Position numbers and translations under genes: made by a program | Part shown: positions 50,819 to 53,287 of the stretch, in pieces | How positions within the stretch are numbered: the first letter of the stretch is position 1 | Layout of the letters: every line of letters begins with the position of its first letter | Assembly (NCBI GenBank): GCA_028874175.1 | Contig: JAPPLN010000108.1 | Coordinates: 1 to 53,287 of the forward strand | Source of the DNA: Chloroflexota bacterium | GTDB lineage: Bacteria; Chloroflexota; UBA11872 | DNA length: 53,287 bases | Direction of reading: 5' to 3' | The notes under the pieces: generated by a model | Databases searched by the model: none | What the model was told of the DNA's origin: nothing | Seen by the model: the letters and a program-made list of their open reading frames with translations, nothing else

Positions 50819-52399
50819 CTAGCGCTCCACGTCGCCGCGGTCGAGTCGCTCCTGCCACCGCTTCATGATGGCGCTGGTGGCCTTCGTCGCTTCCTCAATA
50901 GCCTCCGTCGCCGTGGCTTCGCCGGTGAGCGCCTTGCCAAGCAGCGGCCCCTCGACCTGGAGGAGCTCCAGCATGGTGGGACCACCGGGCACGTACCACT
51001 GGGAGTGGCGCAAGTACGGCGAGTCATAGCCCGCATAGAGGTAGTGCATGCCCTCCGGAGGCGGGGCGACGGCCTCCGGCTGGTTCTTCACGTCGTGATG
51101 CACCGGCTGATGACCGCGGTCAATGCCGACGCGGCCCTGAACCTCGGGTCCAGCCAAATAGACTCCGAAATCGACGGTCTGCACTTCGACGCCGGTCACG
51201 GCCGCCGACGCAGCGAAGATATTTGGCTGATCGCCGTATTCCACATTCGGGTGATCGGTCACATTGCCCCACACCAGCGGCGCCAGCGACCAGCGGAAGC
51301 GATCCGCGATTCGCGGGATAGCAAAACCCACGGTGCGGAAGCGGCCGCCCCACCAGAAAACCTGCTTGCCGGCGGCAAACGGGCTGCCAATCTCGCCTGA
51401 TATCTCGGCCCGTTGCTCCGGCCTGTACGCGACCTGATGCTCGAACATCAGATCCGTCACCCACTGCAGCCCTCGCCAGCCTTCACCGATAAAGTACCCG
51501 TCGACCTGGTGGCCTTCCGGTCCCATCACCCGACGCTGGCTGTCGTTGTAGCCCAAGGCGCAGTTGAACGCGGTGCTGAGGCTCGCATCCGATCCCCAGA
51601 CTCCCTGCTCGTGGTCGGTGACCTTCTTCATCTCCTCGAGCAGTTCGTCATAGCGCATACCTTCCCAGGGCTCATTTGCGCCGGCGGCGGCAACGGCGTC
51701 GATGTTGTAGAGGAGCCCGTTGAGGCCGCCCTGGTACATCATGCCGTGGTTGGGACCGTTCATGACCTTGTTCCACTTGCCGTAGTTATTTTGGTCCCGG
51801 TTGTCGGAGTGCTCATCGGGCGAGAACAGGTAGTCCTCCGGTACGAAGCCATCCTTCTTCGCCAGGATGTCGTTTGCTTCCAGCCAAGCGCCAGCGGATA
51901 GGAACTGTCCGTATGAGTGTCCACTGAGCAAGTTGATCTCCGACAGCGTGTCGGCGGCCACTTCAACGGCGATCTTTTCGTAGAAGATGTGGTCCTGCGG
52001 GATGAACTTGATCTTGACGTCAGGTCGCAACTGCTCCCAGCGCTCAATGGCCCACTGCATGGCCTTGCCGCGCGGCCCGGAGGTGTGGTCGGTCGCGTAC
52101 TCGAGCTTCACGGTTCGCTGTTCGGGCTGGGCCTCCACCATTACTTGAACTTCGCGGGTGACGACCTTCTCAACAACGGTCTCGACGGCCACCTCTTCCT
52201 TAACGATCTTCTCCACGACTCGCTCGACCGGGACTTCCTTCTCGACGATCCGCTCGACCGGGACTTCCTTCTCCACGATCTTCTCGACCGTCACAACCTG
52301 CGTTTCACCACAGGCGGCCAAAGCGGCGAGCCCGGCGACGCCGCTGACGCCCACCACGGCATTGCGCAGCATGCGCCTTCGTGAAACGACTGGATTCAT
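50819..52399 (-). CDS. Tat-exported ABC solute-binding lipoprotein 2 (family 1)
   Basis: 526 residues from ATG 52399 (GGAGG 6 bases upstream; the adjoining ATG 52402 is equally possible). Tat motif SRRRMLRNAV, lipidation in ALAAC, then a heptad linker (about 34-80) built from EKIVEKEVPVERIVEKEV and variants. The binding domain opens DHTSGPRGKAMQWAIERW, nearly the same phrase as in protein 1. Ligand unknown, probably a carbohydrate. No transporter genes accompany it in the window; they could lie outside. Confidence 0.88.
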   Translation of the reverse strand: MNPVVSRRRMLRNAVVGVSGVAGLAALAACGETQVVTVEKIVEKEVPVERIVEKEVPVERVVEKIVKEEVAVETVVEKVVTREVQVMVEAQPEQRTVKLEYATDHTSGPRGKAMQWAIERWEQLRPDVKIKFIPQDHIFYEKIAVEVAADTLSEINLLSGHSYGQFLSAGAWLEANDILAKKDGFVPEDYLFSPDEHSDNRDQNNYGKWNKVMNGPNHGMMYQGGLNGLLYNIDAVAAAGANEPWEGMRYDELLEEMKKVTDHEQGVWGSDASLSTAFNCALGYNDSQRRVMGPEGHQVDGYFIGEGWRGLQWVTDLMFEHQVAYRPEQRAEISGEIGSPFAAGKQVFWWGGRFRTVGFAIPRIADRFRWSLAPLVWGNVTDHPNVEYGDQPNIFAASAAVTGVEVQTVDFGVYLAGPEVQGRVGIDRGHQPVHHDVKNQPEAVAPPPEGMHYLYAGYDSPYLRHSQWYVPGGPTMLELLQVEGPLLGKALTGEATATEAIEEATKATSAIMKRWQERLDRGDVER

Positions 52400-52402
52400 C
52401 AT

Positions 52403-52687
52403 CGGCCTCCCCATCCTCCTCCGTAGAGGCATGGCGACGTCCGGTCCACCTCTCGCGCCTCACCAGAGGCCGCTCGAGAGGATCGGGGTGGGCGTCGCGC
52501 CGCCTCTCAAATGCCGAATTAACCTATCACAGACTATTCGGGAACCAACTTTCGGAACGCGAACCGCAGCGTCTGGCATGTCAGCGGCCGGACGCACCGC
52601 ATAGGCGGCGATCATGCAGCGAATACACTCGCCGTCACGCTGGGTTGAGACCCGGGATTCGACGGCGCTGTGGCTCGAGCGCGCGAC
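52403..52687. other. upstream region of solute-binding protein 2
   Basis: About 285 bases. A weak promoter candidate on the minus strand pairs TTGGTT (forward 52543-52548) with TAGGTT (52521-52526) over 16 bases. Nothing else is evident. Confidence 0.35.
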
Positions 52688-52825
52688 GTGAATACGACCG
52701 ACATTCGCGACGCCATTCGGCTGGGCTGCCGGACCATGCCCAGCGTCTTTAATTTGGCGCCCAAGAGGATGCCGTTTGGTGGCGAGAGCCAGAATCGAAC
52801 TGGCGACACATGGATTTTCAGTTAG
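52688..52825 (+). pseudogene. truncated 5' end of an unidentified gene
   Basis: From GTG 52688 the frame reads NTTDIRDAIRLGCRTMPSVF and NLAPKRMPFGGES, which looks like genuine protein N-terminal sequence, then runs into the tRNA-Phe fragment and stops at 52825. The family is uncertain; I have only a vague memory of similar N-termini in environmental Chloroflexota. The break coincides with the tRNA fragment. Confidence 0.35.
52777..52822 (-). pseudogene. 3' half of tRNA-Phe (GAA), integration-scar-like
   Basis: On the minus strand the 46 bases from 52822 are the anticodon loop CTGAAAA with GAA, TCCAT, GTGTC, a perfect T-arm GCCAG-TTCGATT-CTGGC, the acceptor 3' strand TCTCGCC, A73 and CCA. The expected 5' strand GGCGAGA and anticodon stem ATGGA are absent; the sequence beyond 52822 keeps only a faint D-arm likeness. 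A tRNA 3' half from anticodon loop to CCA is the typical footprint of integrase-mediated insertion at a tRNA gene. Confidence 0.8.
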
Positions 52826-52932
52826 CCCAGCCGGAGCGCTGTGCCGTCTTGAAGTAGACCCCGAGCGAAACGCGTTCAGTTATCGGGTGAAATAAACGGG
52901 GCGGATCGGACCCCGGCGAGGTTCTGACCTCC

Positions 52933-53199
52933 GTGTATCGTCACTACGATGCGCGTCCGCTTTCCGGAGTGACCTGGGCTTCTGATCCGCGGTACGTGCC
53001 TGGCTCGCACACCGTTCGCGCCGAGGCGGTAATTGAGCGCGACGGCTCGATCCTGCTCATCAAGGTCGACGACGCCGGGTTCGTTCACTACAGCCTTCCT
53101 GGCGCCGCCGACGGGGTGAGACAGGCTCGACACGGGGCCCGCCGGCTTCGCGCCCATGGCATGTCGCGTGGGGCGCTGGATCTGACCCTTGTCCGCTAG
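52933..53199 (+). pseudogene. broken Nudix hydrolase gene
   Basis: GTG 52933 opens a frame whose residues 27-55 (HTVRAEAVIERDGSILLIKV through FVHYSLPG) look like the N-terminal half of a Nudix hydrolase. After LPG the Nudix box GX5EX7REUXEEXGU should follow, but the sequence turns into unrelated Arg/Ala-rich residues to the stop at 53199. No frame restores the box, so the 3' part was lost by deletion or recombination. Confidence 0.5.
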
Positions 53200-53287
53200 T
53201 GATCGGCGCCGATTCGCGCCAGTTCCCCTGGAAGCCACTCCGGATAGCGTAGTTCCATCGGCGCCGGATCCGGCTCACCCAAGCCGG
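53196..53287 (-). CDS. C-terminal end of an unidentified gene (partial)
   Basis: On the minus strand, a frame open from the window edge reads GLGEPDPAPMELRYPEWLPG and ELARIGADH to a stop at 53196-53198. The composition looks like real protein. The rest lies beyond the window and the family cannot be named. Confidence 0.35.
   Translation of the reverse strand, partial: GLGEPDPAPMELRYPEWLPGELARIGADH

Noticed and set aside
52726..52825. GESQNRTGD-type peptide
   Set aside because: Translation across the antisense of tRNA-Phe sequence; the residues after GGES are not a protein family, only the part before may be a gene remnant.

Overview
This is about 53 kb of GC-rich bacterial chromosome that reads most naturally as Chloroflexota, perhaps a SAR202-like or other uncultivated marine or host-associated lineage. 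The clues are solute-binding lipoproteins with a Tat signal followed by long Val/Glu/Lys heptad linkers, a BtuF-like lipoprotein with a Thr-Pro-Glu-Ala linker, and a high density of enolase-superfamily, PhyH, MocA-type and FAH enzymes. The lineage is an inference from gene style; no rRNA or ribosomal protein gene is present to confirm it.

Layout. 0-4.7 kb: a mandelate-racemase-type enolase (-), a GlcE-like FAD protein (+), a TPR protein (+) and tRNA-Pro. 5.3-13.6 kb: a cobalamin riboswitch followed by a plus-strand corrinoid operon, btuC, cobO copy 1, btuF, btuD, cobO copy 2, cobT, cobS, cobC, cobU. 13.6-15.1 kb: a beta-propeller protein (-). 15.3-19.8 kb: a second, minus-strand corrinoid operon, cbiB, cobD, cobQ/cbiP, pduX. 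Together the two operons cover corrinoid import, corrinoid adenosylation, aminopropanol phosphate synthesis and nucleotide-loop assembly. No corrin-ring genes are in the window, so salvage or late-stage synthesis is the part visible here. 20.4-21.2 kb: a voltage-gated channel with a TLEGWTD filter. 21.4-33.1 kb: an aminotransferase, a GNAT enzyme, three MocA-family oxidoreductases, two PhyH dioxygenases, an SDR epimerase with a Cys4 loop, an orphan solute-binding protein and three copies of a tiny Tat-lipoprotein family. 33.4-38.9 kb: a plus-strand run of a propeller protein, a penicillin-acylase-family Ntn hydrolase and a CrtI-like oxidoreductase. 39.2-42.1 kb: a scarred region with two degenerate tRNAs, a solitary GmrSD-type (DUF262/DUF1524) defence gene and the broken 3' end of a second penicillin acylase. 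42.3-52.4 kb: an alpha/beta hydrolase, two more propeller proteins, a double FAH-domain protein, a small lipoprotein, a third PhyH and a second orphan solute-binding protein. 52.7-53.3 kb: another scar, made of a truncated 5' gene end, the 3' half of a tRNA-Phe and a broken Nudix gene.

How the genes fit together. The B12 block is a coherent pathway with tight overlaps (GTGA or ATGA) and at least one riboswitch. The rest looks like a catabolic accessory region for oxidised or methoxylated organic matter (PhyH, MocA, FAH, enolase, propeller enzymes) whose substrates cannot be read from sequence. The most unusual items are the tiny Tat-lipoprotein family, the CavMr-like channel filter, the cobO copy that has lost its two aromatic active-site residues, and the tRNA-linked scars.
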